The notes: generated from the sequence alone by a model not told the origin. Positions 30,994-39,668 are shown, numbered from the stretch's first letter. The stretch: DNA of 64,000 nt from DATARR01 sp036376245 (GCA_036376245.1 DASVAS010000072.1:1-64000); one strand, 5' to 3'. Made by a program: numbers and translations.

Positions 30994-32787
30994 ATGCGAT
31001 CGAAGTCCGTGTTTGCGATATTGATCCCAATATTGATCCCAATATTGATCCTGGCGTCCGCCGCCGCCTGGGCCGCCCCCGCGAAGGACGACCTCCAGGC
31101 CCGGCGCGACGCCTTGAACGCCCTGCTCGCCGAGCAGTGGGAATACAACCTCTCCCGCACCCCGGAGTTCGCCTCCATCCTGGGCGACAAGCGCTGGAAC
31201 GACAAGATCTCCGACTTCTCCCAGGAGTCGATCGACGCCAACCTCGCCAAGACGAAGGAATTCCTCAAGAAGTTCGAAGCCATCGACACCACCGGCTTCC
31301 CCGAGCAGGAGGCTCTGAACCAGGAGCTGATGGTGCGCGGGCTGAAGGAGGATATCGAGGGCTCGAAGTGGAAGGGCTACCTGATGCCGGTCAACCAGAT
31401 GGGCGGCATCCACCTGCTGCTGCCGCAGCTCGCCTCGCTGGTGCCGCTGGCCACGGTCAAGGACTACGACGACCTGATCGCCCGCTACCGCCAGTACCCC
31501 AAGGTGTTCGACCAGACGATCGGGCACATGCGGACCGGCATGGCCGCCGGCCTGATGCCGCCCAAGTTCCTGCTGGAGAAGGTGGCGACGCAGGCCGAGG
31601 GGATCGCGGCGACGCCCATCGAGCAGTCCCCCTTCGCCCAGGCGCTGGCCAAGTTCCCCAAGGAGATCCCCGAGGCCGAGCAGAAGCGCATCCGCGAGGA
31701 GATGACCGCCGCCATCCGCGACTCGCTGATCCCGTCGTACAACAAGTTCGCGAAGTTCGTGAAGGAGGAGTACGCCCCGAAGGGACGCACCGAGCCCGGC
31801 ATGTGGTCGCTGCCCGACGGCGCGGCCCGCTACGCCTGGGAAGTGGAGCAGTCCACCACGACCAAGCTGACGCCGGAGCAGATCCACCAGATCGGCCTGC
31901 GCGAGGTGGCGCGGATCGAGGGCGAGATGCTGGTCATCGCCAGGAAGCTCGGCTACAAGGACGTCAAGAGCTTCAACGCCGCCATCGAGAACGATCCCAA
32001 GCTCAAGGCCAAATCGCGCGAGCACATCCTCGAGCTGTACCGCAAGCATATCGACCAGATGTACACCCAACTGCCGCAGCTCTTCGGCCGCCTGCCCAAG
32101 GCCAAGGTCGAGGTCATGAAGGTGGAGGAGTTCCGCGAGAAGGAAGCTTCGGGCGCGCAGTACATCCCCGGCGCGCCGGACGGCTCCCGGCCCGGCCGCG
32201 TGCTGGTGAACACCAGCGAGCCGGAGACGCGCAAGGTCATCTCCATGGAATCCACCGCCTACCACGAAGGCGTGCCGGGGCACCACATGCAGCTCTCCAT
32301 CGCGCAGGAGCTGCCCGAGCTGCCGCCGTTCCGCCAGCAGGGGGGCTACACCTCCTTCGCCGAGGGCTGGGCCCTGTACTCCGAGCGCCTGGGCAAGGAG
32401 GTCGGCTTCTACCAGGACCCGTACAGCGACTACGGCCGCCTGCAGGACGAGATGCTCCGCGCCATCCGCCTGGTGGTGGACACCGGCTTCCACTACAAGC
32501 GCTGGAGCCGCGACCAGGTGGTCCAGTTCTTCCGCGACCACTCGGCGACGGACGAGGTGGACATCCAGAGCGAGACCGACCGCTACATCGTCTGGCCGGG
32601 CCAGGCCCTGGCCTACAAGATCGGCCAGATGAAGATCCTCGAGCTGCGCGAGCGGGCCAGGAAGGAGCTCGGCGCCAGGTTCGACATCCGCAAGTTCCAC
32701 GACGAGGTCCTCGGCGGCGGCGCGCTGCCGCTGGACGTCCTGGAAGAGCGGATCGACACCTGGATCGCCGCGCAGAAGAAAGCCTGA
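30994..32787 (+). CDS. Secreted DUF885-family (M1/M32-like) putative metallopeptidase
   Basis: A 597-residue exported DUF885 protein, all-helical with a zinc-protease-like motif TAYHEGVPGHHMQLSIAQE near 425 (HExxxxH-H), and FAEGWALYSERLGKE near 460 supplying a third acidic ligand. The family is annotated as hypothetical or dipeptidase-like; the motif supports metal-dependent peptide hydrolysis. ATG 30994 follows AAAGGAG. The signal peptide is odd: FAILIPILIPILILASAAAW is encoded by three near-perfect 12-bp repeats (TTGATCCCAATA), suggesting slippage. A strong hairpin terminator follows the stop. Confidence 0.92.
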   Translation: MRSKSVFAILIPILIPILILASAAAWAAPAKDDLQARRDALNALLAEQWEYNLSRTPEFASILGDKRWNDKISDFSQESIDANLAKTKEFLKKFEAIDTTGFPEQEALNQELMVRGLKEDIEGSKWKGYLMPVNQMGGIHLLLPQLASLVPLATVKDYDDLIARYRQYPKVFDQTIGHMRTGMAAGLMPPKFLLEKVATQAEGIAATPIEQSPFAQALAKFPKEIPEAEQKRIREEMTAAIRDSLIPSYNKFAKFVKEEYAPKGRTEPGMWSLPDGAARYAWEVEQSTTTKLTPEQIHQIGLREVARIEGEMLVIARKLGYKDVKSFNAAIENDPKLKAKSREHILELYRKHIDQMYTQLPQLFGRLPKAKVEVMKVEEFREKEASGAQYIPGAPDGSRPGRVLVNTSEPETRKVISMESTAYHEGVPGHHMQLSIAQELPELPPFRQQGGYTSFAEGWALYSERLGKEVGFYQDPYSDYGRLQDEMLRAIRLVVDTGFHYKRWSRDQVVQFFRDHSATDEVDIQSETDRYIVWPGQALAYKIGQMKILELRERARKELGARFDIRKFHDEVLGGGALPLDVLEERIDTWIAAQKKA

Positions 32788-32805
32788 TCCCTCCCTCCTG
32801 ACCCT

Positions 32806-32842
32806 GGGCGGGGCCCCGTCCCCGCCCGCCTTTCCCCTTTTT
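32806..32842 (+). terminator. Intrinsic terminator after DUF885 gene
   Basis: GGGCGGGG (32806-32813) pairs perfectly with CCCCGCCC (32820-32827) over a six-base loop, followed by a pyrimidine run ending TTTTT. Confidence 0.7.
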
Positions 32843-32937
32843 CCCGCGCCCCCCTTCCTTCTTTCTATAGATCGATTACAATAAGCGGCAACAACCGAGA
32901 GTCGTACCGCTCTCACAGCCCGGGAGGATCGCTTTTC

Positions 32938-34254
32938 ATGCCTCCGTTCTCTCGCCTCGCGGCCGGAGCATGCTCCGCCGCGCTCGGGTTGGCCTGCTGT
33001 TTCGCGGCGCGCGCCGGCGCCGCCGTCGTGCCGGTCGCCAACGCTTCGCAACTGGTCGCCGCCGTCAACGCCGCCGCGCCCGGGGACGTCATCACCCTCG
33101 CCCCCGGCACCTACAACCTGCAGCAGAACCTCTACTGCGACAACCCGGGGACCGCCGGCCAGCCCATCGTGGTCCGCGCCGGGGCTCTCGGGCAGGCGCT
33201 GATCCGCTTCGACGCGATCGAGGGCTTCAAGGTCTCCGCGCCCTACTGGACGTTCGAGAACCTGGACGTCCAGGGCGTCTGCGCCGCGCATTCCAATTGC
33301 GAGCACGCCTTCCACGTGGTGGGGCAGGCGGACTTCACGCGCATCCGCAACTCCCGGCTGCGCGACTACAACGCGGCCATCAAGGGGAACGGCGAGGGCA
33401 GTCCCTTCGTCTTCCCGGACGACGTGCTGATCGAGGGCAACGAGATCGCCAACTCGTCGATCCGCCAGACGTCGAATCCGGTGACGCCCATCGACGTGGT
33501 GGGCGGCCGGCGCTGGGTGGTGCGGGGGAACTACATCCACGACCACGCCAAGGGGCAGGGCGACGGGATCAGCTACGCCGCCTTCCTCAAGGGCAACTCC
33601 CGGGACGGGCTTTTCGAGCGCAACCTGGTGATCTGCGAAAAGGACCACGCGGGGGGTGTGCGGCTGGGGCTCTCCTTCGGCGGCGGCGGATCGTGGCCGG
33701 AATCGGTCTGCGAGGACGGAGTCTGCACGCCGGAGCACCGCAACGGCGTGATGCGCAACAACATCATCGAAAACTGCTCGCAGGACGTCGGGATCTACCT
33801 CAACAAGGCCCAGAACACGAAGGTCTACAACAACACCCTCTACAACACCACGGGGATCGACGTCCGCTTCACGGCCAGCACGGCCGACCTGCGCAACAAC
33901 ATCCTCTCGGGTGCGATCCGCAACCGGGACGGCGGCACCAGCACCAAGGCGTCGAACCGCGAAGGGGTGACCCTGGCGCAATTCGCCCTCTGGTTCCTCA
34001 ACCCCGCGGGAGCGGTCTTCACGCTGCTCGACGGCTCGCAGATCGTCGATCTGGGCCAATACCTGCCGGAGGTGCCGGACGACTACTGCGGCAACCTGCG
34101 AGACGACGGCGCGCTGGACCTCGGCGCGGTGGAGTTCGACGGCGCCGCCACCTGCGACACCTCCCGGCCGCCCGGCGGCGGCGGAGGCGGCGCCATGATC
34201 TTCGGAGACGGCTTCGAATCGGGCGGGATGGGGGCGTGGGTGGCGGGGCAGTGA
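32938..34254 (+). CDS. Secreted right-handed parallel beta-helix protein
   Basis: A 438-residue exported protein. The signal peptide ends near FAARAGA. The start of the helix is AAPGDVITLAPGTYNLQQNL, and successive turns read ENLDVQG, RIRNSRLRDYNAAI, LIEGNEIANSS, VVRGNYIHDHAKGQGDGI, FERNLVI, MRNNIIENCSQDVGIYL, KVYNNTLYNTTGI and LRNNILSG, the asparagine-ladder pattern of pectate-lyase-like or DUF1565/NosD-like beta-helices. This suggests polysaccharide lyase or glycan-binding activity; catalytic residues cannot be assigned. The C-terminus has a poly-Gly linker and the short motif IFGDGFESGGMGAW. GGGAGGA precedes ATG 32938, with a TACAAT box near 32877. A large structured repeat region follows. 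Confidence 0.85.
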   Translation: MPPFSRLAAGACSAALGLACCFAARAGAAVVPVANASQLVAAVNAAAPGDVITLAPGTYNLQQNLYCDNPGTAGQPIVVRAGALGQALIRFDAIEGFKVSAPYWTFENLDVQGVCAAHSNCEHAFHVVGQADFTRIRNSRLRDYNAAIKGNGEGSPFVFPDDVLIEGNEIANSSIRQTSNPVTPIDVVGGRRWVVRGNYIHDHAKGQGDGISYAAFLKGNSRDGLFERNLVICEKDHAGGVRLGLSFGGGGSWPESVCEDGVCTPEHRNGVMRNNIIENCSQDVGIYLNKAQNTKVYNNTLYNTTGIDVRFTASTADLRNNILSGAIRNRDGGTSTKASNREGVTLAQFALWFLNPAGAVFTLLDGSQIVDLGQYLPEVPDDYCGNLRDDGALDLGAVEFDGAATCDTSRPPGGGGGGAMIFGDGFESGGMGAWVAGQ

Positions 34255-34274
34255 AATTGGCGTTGCGTCGACCG

Positions 34275-34345
34275 CGGAAGCTCCGCGCTCGTCGCAAGCC
34301 TTCCGCGACGGTTTTTTAGCCTTAAAAATCGTCGCGGAGCTTCCG
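34275..34345. repeat. Long inverted repeat downstream of beta-helix gene
   Basis: CGGAAGCTCCGCG (34275-34287) and CGCGGAGCTTCCG (34333-34345) are perfect 13-bp inverted copies. Inside lies TTTTTAGCCTTAAAAA, itself palindromic. The structure can form a strong stem and precedes the 20-bp tandem array. It may terminate transcription from both convergent neighbours. Confidence 0.75.
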
Positions 34346-34410
34346 GCGCCGCCGTATAGCCTTAAAAATAGTTTTTTAGCCTAAAAAACTAGTTTTATTC
34401 TTCCGCGGCC

Positions 34411-34510
34411 GTTTTTAACGCTCCGGCGGCGTTTTTAACGGTCCGGTGGCGTTTTTAACGGACCGGCGGAGTTTTTAACGCTCCGGAGCAGTTTTTAATG
34501 CTCCGCGGCC
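34411..34510. repeat. Five 20-bp tandem repeats (GTTTTTAACGSTCCGGYGGC)
   Basis: Five consecutive 20-bp units start at 34411, 34431, 34451, 34471 and 34491, each GTTTTTAAYG plus a ten-base GC-rich half (CTCCGGCGGC, GTCCGGTGGC, GACCGGCGGA, CTCCGGAGCA, CTCCGCGGCC). A sixth degenerates after GTTTTT. The 34346-34410 stretch has related but irregular units (TTTTTTAGCC, TAAAAATAG). Together they occupy the 308-bp gap between the convergent beta-helix and phosphatase genes. No coding sequence is seen here. Confidence 0.9.
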
Positions 34511-34562
34511 GTTTTTCGGGCTTAGCGGGCGTCCCGGAAGCTTTGCGGAGGCTCCCAAGCCT

Positions 34563-36095
34563 TCACCAGAACCCCAACGCCTTGGCCATCACCCAGTAGA
34601 TCGCGTTCTGTTCCATCGTCCCCTGGAAGAGATGGGCGTAGGGGCCGCGGGCGAAGATGGCCACGTCCTCGCCGCCGTGGGTCTCGGAGCCCAAGGGGAC
34701 GAGCGCCTGCTGCCGGTAATCGCGCCCTTTCGCCTCGTCCTGCGTGAGGTCCGGACGGGCGCCGTTGACCGCTCCAGGGCCGTTGGCGTACCCGAGGGTC
34801 GTATAGGGTTTGCCATCCTTGGCCAGGGAGGGAGCGGCCTCCGGCTTGCCGTCGACGCCATTGGAGACCACCAGCCCCAGGATGTCGTTGCCCCGGGTGG
34901 GATAGCCGTTCATCGTCAAGGTATGACTGTGGTCCGCCGTGACGATGATCAGGGTGTCGTCGCTCGTCATCAGCGCCGCCCGCTCGACCGCTCGCGCCAG
35001 CTCGATCGCCTCGGTGAGCGCCCGGTAGGCGTTGCTCCCGTGATGGCCGTGATCGACGCGCCCGCCTTCCACCATGAGGAAGAACCCTTCGGGGCTGCGC
35101 TCGAGGATCCGGATGGCCTTTTCGGTCATCTCCGTCAGCGAAGGCTCGTTGGTCCGGTCGATCTCGAATTGCATGTAGCTGCGCTCGAACAGCCCCAGGA
35201 CCGGCCCCGTCTTCGCGGGATCGATCTTGTTGAATCCCGCCAGGTCCCAGACGTACTGGCCGCCGGCTTTTTCCCATTCCTTGGTGAGATTTCGCCCGTC
35301 CTTCCGTTGCCCTTTCTTGCTGGCGTCCTCGGGATCGGGATCGCTCGCCGTCAGGAAATTCGCCCGGCCGCCTCCCATGGCGACTTCCAGGCCCTTGCTC
35401 CGGACGCCGTTCAGGGTCGTTTCCCGCAGGTTGAATTCGACGAGTTGCCGGGCGATGTCGCGGAATCCCGCCGCCGCGGCGCCCGGGCTGAGGTCGGCGT
35501 CGGACTCCCAGCCGCGGTTGGGAGTGTGGGCGTAGCAGGCGCCGGGGGTGGCGTGGGTGACGGTGGCGGTGGAGACCACGCCGGTCCACATGCCGCGCTT
35601 CTCGGCCCGCTCCAGGATGGTCTCCAACTGATTCGCGGGATCGGAGGCCGCCGCGAAGTCGTCGTTGGCCAGCACGTTGGGAGCGATGGAGAGCATGCCG
35701 TCGTTGGCCTTGCTGCCGGTGACGATGGCGGTCATGGTGGGCGCGGAGTCGGCGACCTGCTGGTTGGCCTGGTAGGTCTTGGAGTGGGCGAGATAGGGGA
35801 ACTTCTCGAAGCTGAGCGCGTTCTCCTCGCCGCCGTAGGGGCTCTTCTTCAACTGTCCGTCGAGGATGCGGGCCGCCGTGATGGTGCTGACCCCCATGCC
35901 GTCGCCGACGAACAGGATGACGTTCCGGGCCTTGTTCGTGTTCGGCTGCAGGCGCTGGTTCGCCTCGACCTGGGCGCGGGCCCGCGCCATGAACTCGTCC
36001 CGGGTCTCGTGGGCCGTGGCCTGGGAGAAGAGTGGGGCGCCGGTGGTCAACAGGACGGCAAGGCTCAGGCGTAGCGTTCTGCCCATCGATCCCAT
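34563..36095 (-). CDS. Secreted alkaline phosphatase (PhoA superfamily)
   Basis: A 510-residue exported phosphomonoesterase. A signal peptide ends near APLFSQA. Metal and catalytic motifs are NVILFVGDGMGVSTITAAR near 57 (Asp), QVADSAPTMTAIVTGSKAN near 112 (Ser nucleophile), MVEGGRVDHGHH near 345 (Glu, Asp, His), VTADHSHTLTMNG near 400 (Asp-His) and GSETHGGEDVAIFARGP near 480 (His). This is the complete PhoA-type set for two zinc and one magnesium ion. It would release phosphate from organic esters in the periplasm. The gene is divergent from the cupin gene. No Pho box could be identified. Confidence 0.95.
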   Translation of the reverse strand: MGSMGRTLRLSLAVLLTTGAPLFSQATAHETRDEFMARARAQVEANQRLQPNTNKARNVILFVGDGMGVSTITAARILDGQLKKSPYGGEENALSFEKFPYLAHSKTYQANQQVADSAPTMTAIVTGSKANDGMLSIAPNVLANDDFAAASDPANQLETILERAEKRGMWTGVVSTATVTHATPGACYAHTPNRGWESDADLSPGAAAAGFRDIARQLVEFNLRETTLNGVRSKGLEVAMGGGRANFLTASDPDPEDASKKGQRKDGRNLTKEWEKAGGQYVWDLAGFNKIDPAKTGPVLGLFERSYMQFEIDRTNEPSLTEMTEKAIRILERSPEGFFLMVEGGRVDHGHHGSNAYRALTEAIELARAVERAALMTSDDTLIIVTADHSHTLTMNGYPTRGNDILGLVVSNGVDGKPEAAPSLAKDGKPYTTLGYANGPGAVNGARPDLTQDEAKGRDYRQQALVPLGSETHGGEDVAIFARGPYAHLFQGTMEQNAIYWVMAKALGFW

Positions 36096-36146
36096 GCGGT
36101 GTCTCCCTTCTGTCGAGGAGATCTACTATAGACAAAGGAGGAGACC

Positions 36147-36578
36147 ATGTCCGAAACCGAAGACCTCAAACAGGTCGTGGAAGGCAACGACGGCATCTCC
36201 GTGATCCGGGGGAGCGGCGTGTTCCGCGGCTGGAACGGCATCCAGTACAAGGCGGGGCTGTCGGCGAAGAACGTCAACGCCCAGAAGCTCTCCATGAACG
36301 TGGCCACGATTCCGCCGGGCGGCACCGCGTACGCGCACATCCACGTGGATTTCGAGGTGATGCTCTACATCCTCGCGGGCCGCGTCCGCCACGAATACGG
36401 CCCGGGCCTGAAGAAGATCGTGGACAACGAGGCCGGCGACTTCATCTTCATCGAGCCCGGCGTGCCGCACGAGGTCCACAACCTCAGCGACACCGAGCCC
36501 GTGGTGGCCGTGGTCGCCCGCTCGGACGCCTCCGAGTGGGAGAACATCGTCAACTATGATCGGAACAGTGAGGGGTAG
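36147..36578 (+). CDS. Cupin-domain protein
   Basis: A 143-residue single-domain cupin. The two cupin motifs are GGTAYAHIHVDFEVMLYILAG near 58-78 (His-x-His, Glu) and AGDFIFIEPGVPHEVHN near 100-116 (His), the usual metal site. Likely a small metal-binding enzyme or sensor in the cytoplasm; no substrate can be inferred. A strong AAAGGAGGAG precedes ATG 36147, with a TACTAT -10-like box about 20 bases before. The gene is followed directly by a family B palindromic array. Confidence 0.9.
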   Translation: MSETEDLKQVVEGNDGISVIRGSGVFRGWNGIQYKAGLSAKNVNAQKLSMNVATIPPGGTAYAHIHVDFEVMLYILAGRVRHEYGPGLKKIVDNEAGDFIFIEPGVPHEVHNLSDTEPVVAVVARSDASEWENIVNYDRNSEG

Positions 36579-36591
36579 GTGCTCGGGGACA

Positions 36592-36683
36592 AGGACCTAA
36601 AGGACCTAAACGACCTAAACGACCTAAAGGACTCAAAGGACAGTCATTCGTCCTTTTTGTCCTTTAGGTCGTTTAGGTCCTTC
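36592..36683. repeat. Palindromic array of 9-bp AGGACCTAA units (family B, copy 2)
   Basis: Five forward 9-bp units (AGGACCTAA, ACGACCTAA, AGGACTCAA) are followed by inverted units (GTCCTTTTTGTCCTTTAGGTCG). The array sits between the convergent cupin and hemD genes; the hemD stop codon TAA (36673-36675) is supplied by the last inverted unit. Confidence 0.85.
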
Positions 36684-37440
36684 CTGCTTCCAAAGCCAAC
36701 TCCACCGCCTCCACCAGCGCCTCGTCCCCCGGCCGTTCCGCCTCGGCGGCGGGCGCGATCCCGTGCCGCCGCAGCTCGTTGCTGGTGACCGGGCCGATCG
36801 AGGCCGCCCGCAGCTCGGGCTGCCGCCGCTCCCAGTCTTCGAAGAGGTCCACGAACGAGCGCACGATGCGCGGGCTGGTGAAGGTCACCCAGCCCAGGGG
36901 AGCGTCCGCGAAGAGCTCGGCGGCGCGGCGGGGGGCGTCCGCGGGCAGGCGCTTGTCGTAGGCGACGACCGCCACGGGCTCGGCGCCGGCGGCGGCCAAC
37001 GCCTCGAAGAGCGTCACGCGGGCGTCCGCCGCCTGCGGGAGGAGCACGCGGGAGCCCCGGTCCATGTAGGGGAGGAGGTCGGCGGCCAGGCCTTCGGCGT
37101 CGGAGCGCCGGGCCTCCAGGAGCGGCTCGATCCCCCAGGAGCGGAGCGCGGCGGCGGTGGCGGGCCCCACCGCGGCGGCGCGCACACGCACAGGGAGCGC
37201 GCCCTGGACCTTCGGCAGGAAGGCCTCGACCGCGTTGGCCGAGGTGAAGACCACCCACTCGTAGAGAGGCAGCTCCGAGACCGCCCTTTCCAGCGGGCGC
37301 GGATCGGCGGGCGGCACGATCTCCAGCAAGGGGAGGAGCTCGACGAGAGCACCCTCCCGGGTGAAGGCGGCGGCGAGGCCGTCGGACTGATGCTCGGCGC
37401 GGGTGACGACGACGCGGATGCCGGAGAGCGGGCCGGTCAC
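36673..37440 (-). CDS. hemD: Uroporphyrinogen-III synthase
   Basis: A 255-residue HemD, which closes hydroxymethylbilane with D-ring inversion to uroporphyrinogen III. Typical sparse motifs are present: GIRVVVTRAEHQSDGLAAAF at the N-terminus, YEWVVFTSANAVEAF near 60, AAVGPATAAALR near 90, VAVVAYDKRL near 160 and GWVTFTSPRIVRSF near 183, then IGPVTSNELRRHG. The GTG start at 37440 overlaps the hemC stop as GTGA, so it is translationally coupled in hemA-hemC-hemD. The stop codon lies within the family B repeat. Confidence 0.95.
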   Translation of the reverse strand: MTGPLSGIRVVVTRAEHQSDGLAAAFTREGALVELLPLLEIVPPADPRPLERAVSELPLYEWVVFTSANAVEAFLPKVQGALPVRVRAAAVGPATAAALRSWGIEPLLEARRSDAEGLAADLLPYMDRGSRVLLPQAADARVTLFEALAAAGAEPVAVVAYDKRLPADAPRRAAELFADAPLGWVTFTSPRIVRSFVDLFEDWERRQPELRAASIGPVTSNELRRHGIAPAAEAERPGDEALVEAVELALEAGRT

Positions 37441-38360
37441 TCCCGGATCCTCGCCAGCACCTCGTCCGCGCCCTGGGACCGGAGCGCGGCGACGCAGGCG
37501 TCGGCGACTTCCTTCGGATCGGTGCCCGTCGCCTCGCCGCGCGCCGCGTGCAAGCCGTCCGGAGTCGCCAGCAGGGCGGTCAGCCGCAGGACGCCGCCGT
37601 CGCCGTCCGGCCGCGCCCAGGCGGCGAGGGGGAGGGTGCAGTCCGCCCCGAAGGCGGCCACGACCCGGCGCTCGGCTTCGGCGGCGCGGGCGCTGGCGGA
37701 GTGGTCCATGGCGCGGCAGAGCTCCGCGGCCCGCGTCCCTACCTGGACCTCCAGGGCGAGCGTCCCCTGGCCCGGCGCGGGGATCAGCACGTCCGGCGGG
37801 ATGGGATGGGCCGGCAGGTCGCGGAGCCCCAGGCGGCCGAGGCCCGCGCCGGCGAGGATCACGCCGCCCGCGCCGCTCTCGCGCCACTTGCGCAGCCGGG
37901 TGTCCACGTTGCCCCGCAGGGGCTCGACCCGCAGGTCCGGACGGCGGAGCAGGATCTGGGCGCGTCGGCGCAGGGCGCCGGTGAGCACCACCGCGCCCTC
38001 GGGCAGGTCGTCCAGGCTCTCCGCCAATTCGCTCACCAGCACGTCGCGGGGGTCGGCCCGCTCGGGATAGGCGGCCACGGCGAGCCCGTCGGGCAGGGCG
38101 ACGGGCAGGTCCTTGAGGCTGTGGACGGCGAAATCGATCGAGCCGTCCAGGAGGCCGGCCTCCAACTCCTGGGTGAACAGGCCCTTGCCGCCGTGTTTCG
38201 CGAGGTCGCCCGGGATCACGTCGCCCGTGGTCACGATGGGCACCAGCTCGACGGCGAGGCCGGGATGGCGGGATTCCAGCTCGCGGGCCACCATGCCGGA
38301 CTGCGCCAGCGCGAGGGCGCTCCGGCGCGTCCCCAGACGCAGCACGTTGTCAGTCGTCAT
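37437..38360 (-). CDS. hemC: Porphobilinogen deaminase (hydroxymethylbilane synthase)
   Basis: A 307-residue HemC that joins four porphobilinogens into hydroxymethylbilane. Motifs: LRLGTRRSALALAQS near 7, GGKGLFTQELEAGLLDGSID near 57, AVHSLKDLPV near 78 (active-site Asp), LRGNVDTRLRKW near 148, and FGADCTLPLAAWA near 240, whose Cys anchors the dipyrromethane cofactor. Length is normal. The ATG overlaps the hemA stop by four bases (ATGA) and the stop overlaps hemD. Confidence 0.97.
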   Translation of the reverse strand: MTTDNVLRLGTRRSALALAQSGMVARELESRHPGLAVELVPIVTTGDVIPGDLAKHGGKGLFTQELEAGLLDGSIDFAVHSLKDLPVALPDGLAVAAYPERADPRDVLVSELAESLDDLPEGAVVLTGALRRRAQILLRRPDLRVEPLRGNVDTRLRKWRESGAGGVILAGAGLGRLGLRDLPAHPIPPDVLIPAPGQGTLALEVQVGTRAAELCRAMDHSASARAAEAERRVVAAFGADCTLPLAAWARPDGDGGVLRLTALLATPDGLHAARGEATGTDPKEVADACVAALRSQGADEVLARIRE

Positions 38361-39658
38361 TCTTCGTCGTCATCCAGATGGAACAGCTCGCGGACGAGCT
38401 CCAGGCGCGGCAGGGGGTCTCCTGAGCCCTCGCGGGCGCGAAGGCGGGCGCTGGGGTGGTGGAGGATCTTGCGGACCAGGGCGCGGGTGAGGCGGTCCAG
38501 GTCCTCGTGGGTTTCCTTGGGGAAACGCGCCAGGGCGTCGGCCAGCTCGCGCTGGCGGATCTTCTCGGCCTGCTTCTGGAGCCGGGCGATGATCGGCTCG
38601 GCCTCCAGACCCCGGAACCAGGACCGGAAATGGCCCAGCTCCTGGTCGATGATCTCCTCGACGTGCGGCACCTCCTCCTTGCGCCGCTTGAGGTTGCGCT
38701 GGATCAGGTGCTCCAGGGAGTCGACGGTGTGCAGGAAGACGTTCTCGACCTTGCGTACCGCCGGATCGATGTTGCGCGGCACGCCGAGGTCCACCGCCAG
38801 CAGCGGCCGGTTGCGCCGGGAGCGCATGGCCTCCTGGACGTGGTGGCGGGTGAGCACGGGCTCCTCGGCGCTGGTGGTGGCGACCACCACGTCGGCGGTC
38901 TGGAGGGCCTCCACGCGGGCGTCGAAGGGGAGGATCTCGGCCGCCGGGATCTCCTCGCGGAACTGCCGCGCCCGTTCCTCGCTACGGTTGGCCACCCGCA
39001 GCTCCCGGGCGCCGCGTTCGACCAGAGGACGGGACACCGAGCGGGCGATCTCGCCGGCGCCGAGGAGCAGCACCCGGCATTCCTCCATGCCGCTGAAGAT
39101 CTGCCGCGCCAGCTCGACGATGGCGTAGCCCAGGGAGACGGCGCCGGCCGAGATCTCGGTCTCCTGCCGCGCCCGCGCGCCCGCCGCCGAGGCGCTGCGC
39201 AGCAGCCGGCGGAGGATCGGTCCCTCGGCGCCCATGGCCTCGGCCAGCGCCGCGGACTGCTTGATCTGCCCCAGGATCTCCGGCTCGCCCAGAACCATGG
39301 ACTCCAGGCCGCTGGCCACCGCCAGCAGGTGCCGGGCCGCGTCGCCGTTGCGCTTCACGTACAGCCGGCCCGGCCGCTCCATCTCCGGCACGCGTTCGAG
39401 GAAGACCAGGCCCAGCGCGGCGCGGTAGGCCCCTTCCTCGTCCCGCGGCTGCACGTAGACCTCCGTCCGGTTGCAGGTGGAGAGCAGGAACGCCTCCGCC
39501 ACCTCCGGACGCGCCAGGAGATGGACGAGCGCCTTCTCGGCCTCCTCTTTCGGATAGGAGACGCGCTCCCGCAGCTCCAGGGGAGAGCAGCGGAAGTCCG
39601 TGCCGACGAGCAGCAACGGTGGATCCTGGCGCGGTCTGGCCTCGGCGAGCGGTTCCAT
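38357..39658 (-). CDS. hemA: Glutamyl-tRNA reductase
   Basis: A 433-residue HemA, the first committed step of C5-pathway tetrapyrrole synthesis: NADPH reduction of Glu-tRNA to glutamate-1-semialdehyde. The catalytic Cys is in LLSTCNRTEVYV near 58; other landmarks are GLESMVLGEPEILGQIK near 117, a Rossmann LLLGAGEIARSV near 195, RVANRS, and a C-terminal helical dimer domain. I chose ATG 39658 over TTG 39664; a TAAAAT -10 box lies only ten bases upstream and there is no clear ribosome site, suggesting a very short leader. The hemX/CcsA-like gene lies 3.4 kb upstream, separated by two opposite-strand genes. No hemL or hemB gene is visible. Confidence 0.96.
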   Translation of the reverse strand: MEPLAEARPRQDPPLLLVGTDFRCSPLELRERVSYPKEEAEKALVHLLARPEVAEAFLLSTCNRTEVYVQPRDEEGAYRAALGLVFLERVPEMERPGRLYVKRNGDAARHLLAVASGLESMVLGEPEILGQIKQSAALAEAMGAEGPILRRLLRSASAAGARARQETEISAGAVSLGYAIVELARQIFSGMEECRVLLLGAGEIARSVSRPLVERGARELRVANRSEERARQFREEIPAAEILPFDARVEALQTADVVVATTSAEEPVLTRHHVQEAMRSRRNRPLLAVDLGVPRNIDPAVRKVENVFLHTVDSLEHLIQRNLKRRKEEVPHVEEIIDQELGHFRSWFRGLEAEPIIARLQKQAEKIRQRELADALARFPKETHEDLDRLTRALVRKILHHPSARLRAREGSGDPLPRLELVRELFHLDDDEE

Positions 39659-39668
39659 GTCCAACTGG

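Noticed and set aside
30910..34059. A 1,049-codon open frame on the minus strand
   Set aside because: It is antisense to the DUF885 and beta-helix genes, which have clear domains, signal peptides and ribosome sites. Its translation is low-complexity (V, L, G, D, R-rich), as expected from GC-rich antisense DNA.
34411..34510. CRISPR array or origin iterons
   Set aside because: There are no spacers, and no replication gene (dnaA, repA) or DnaA-box cluster is near. The position between convergent genes fits a terminator or repeat element better.
36588..36690. Coding sequence in the family B arrays
   Set aside because: Frames open across the 9-bp repeats are short and have no start signals.
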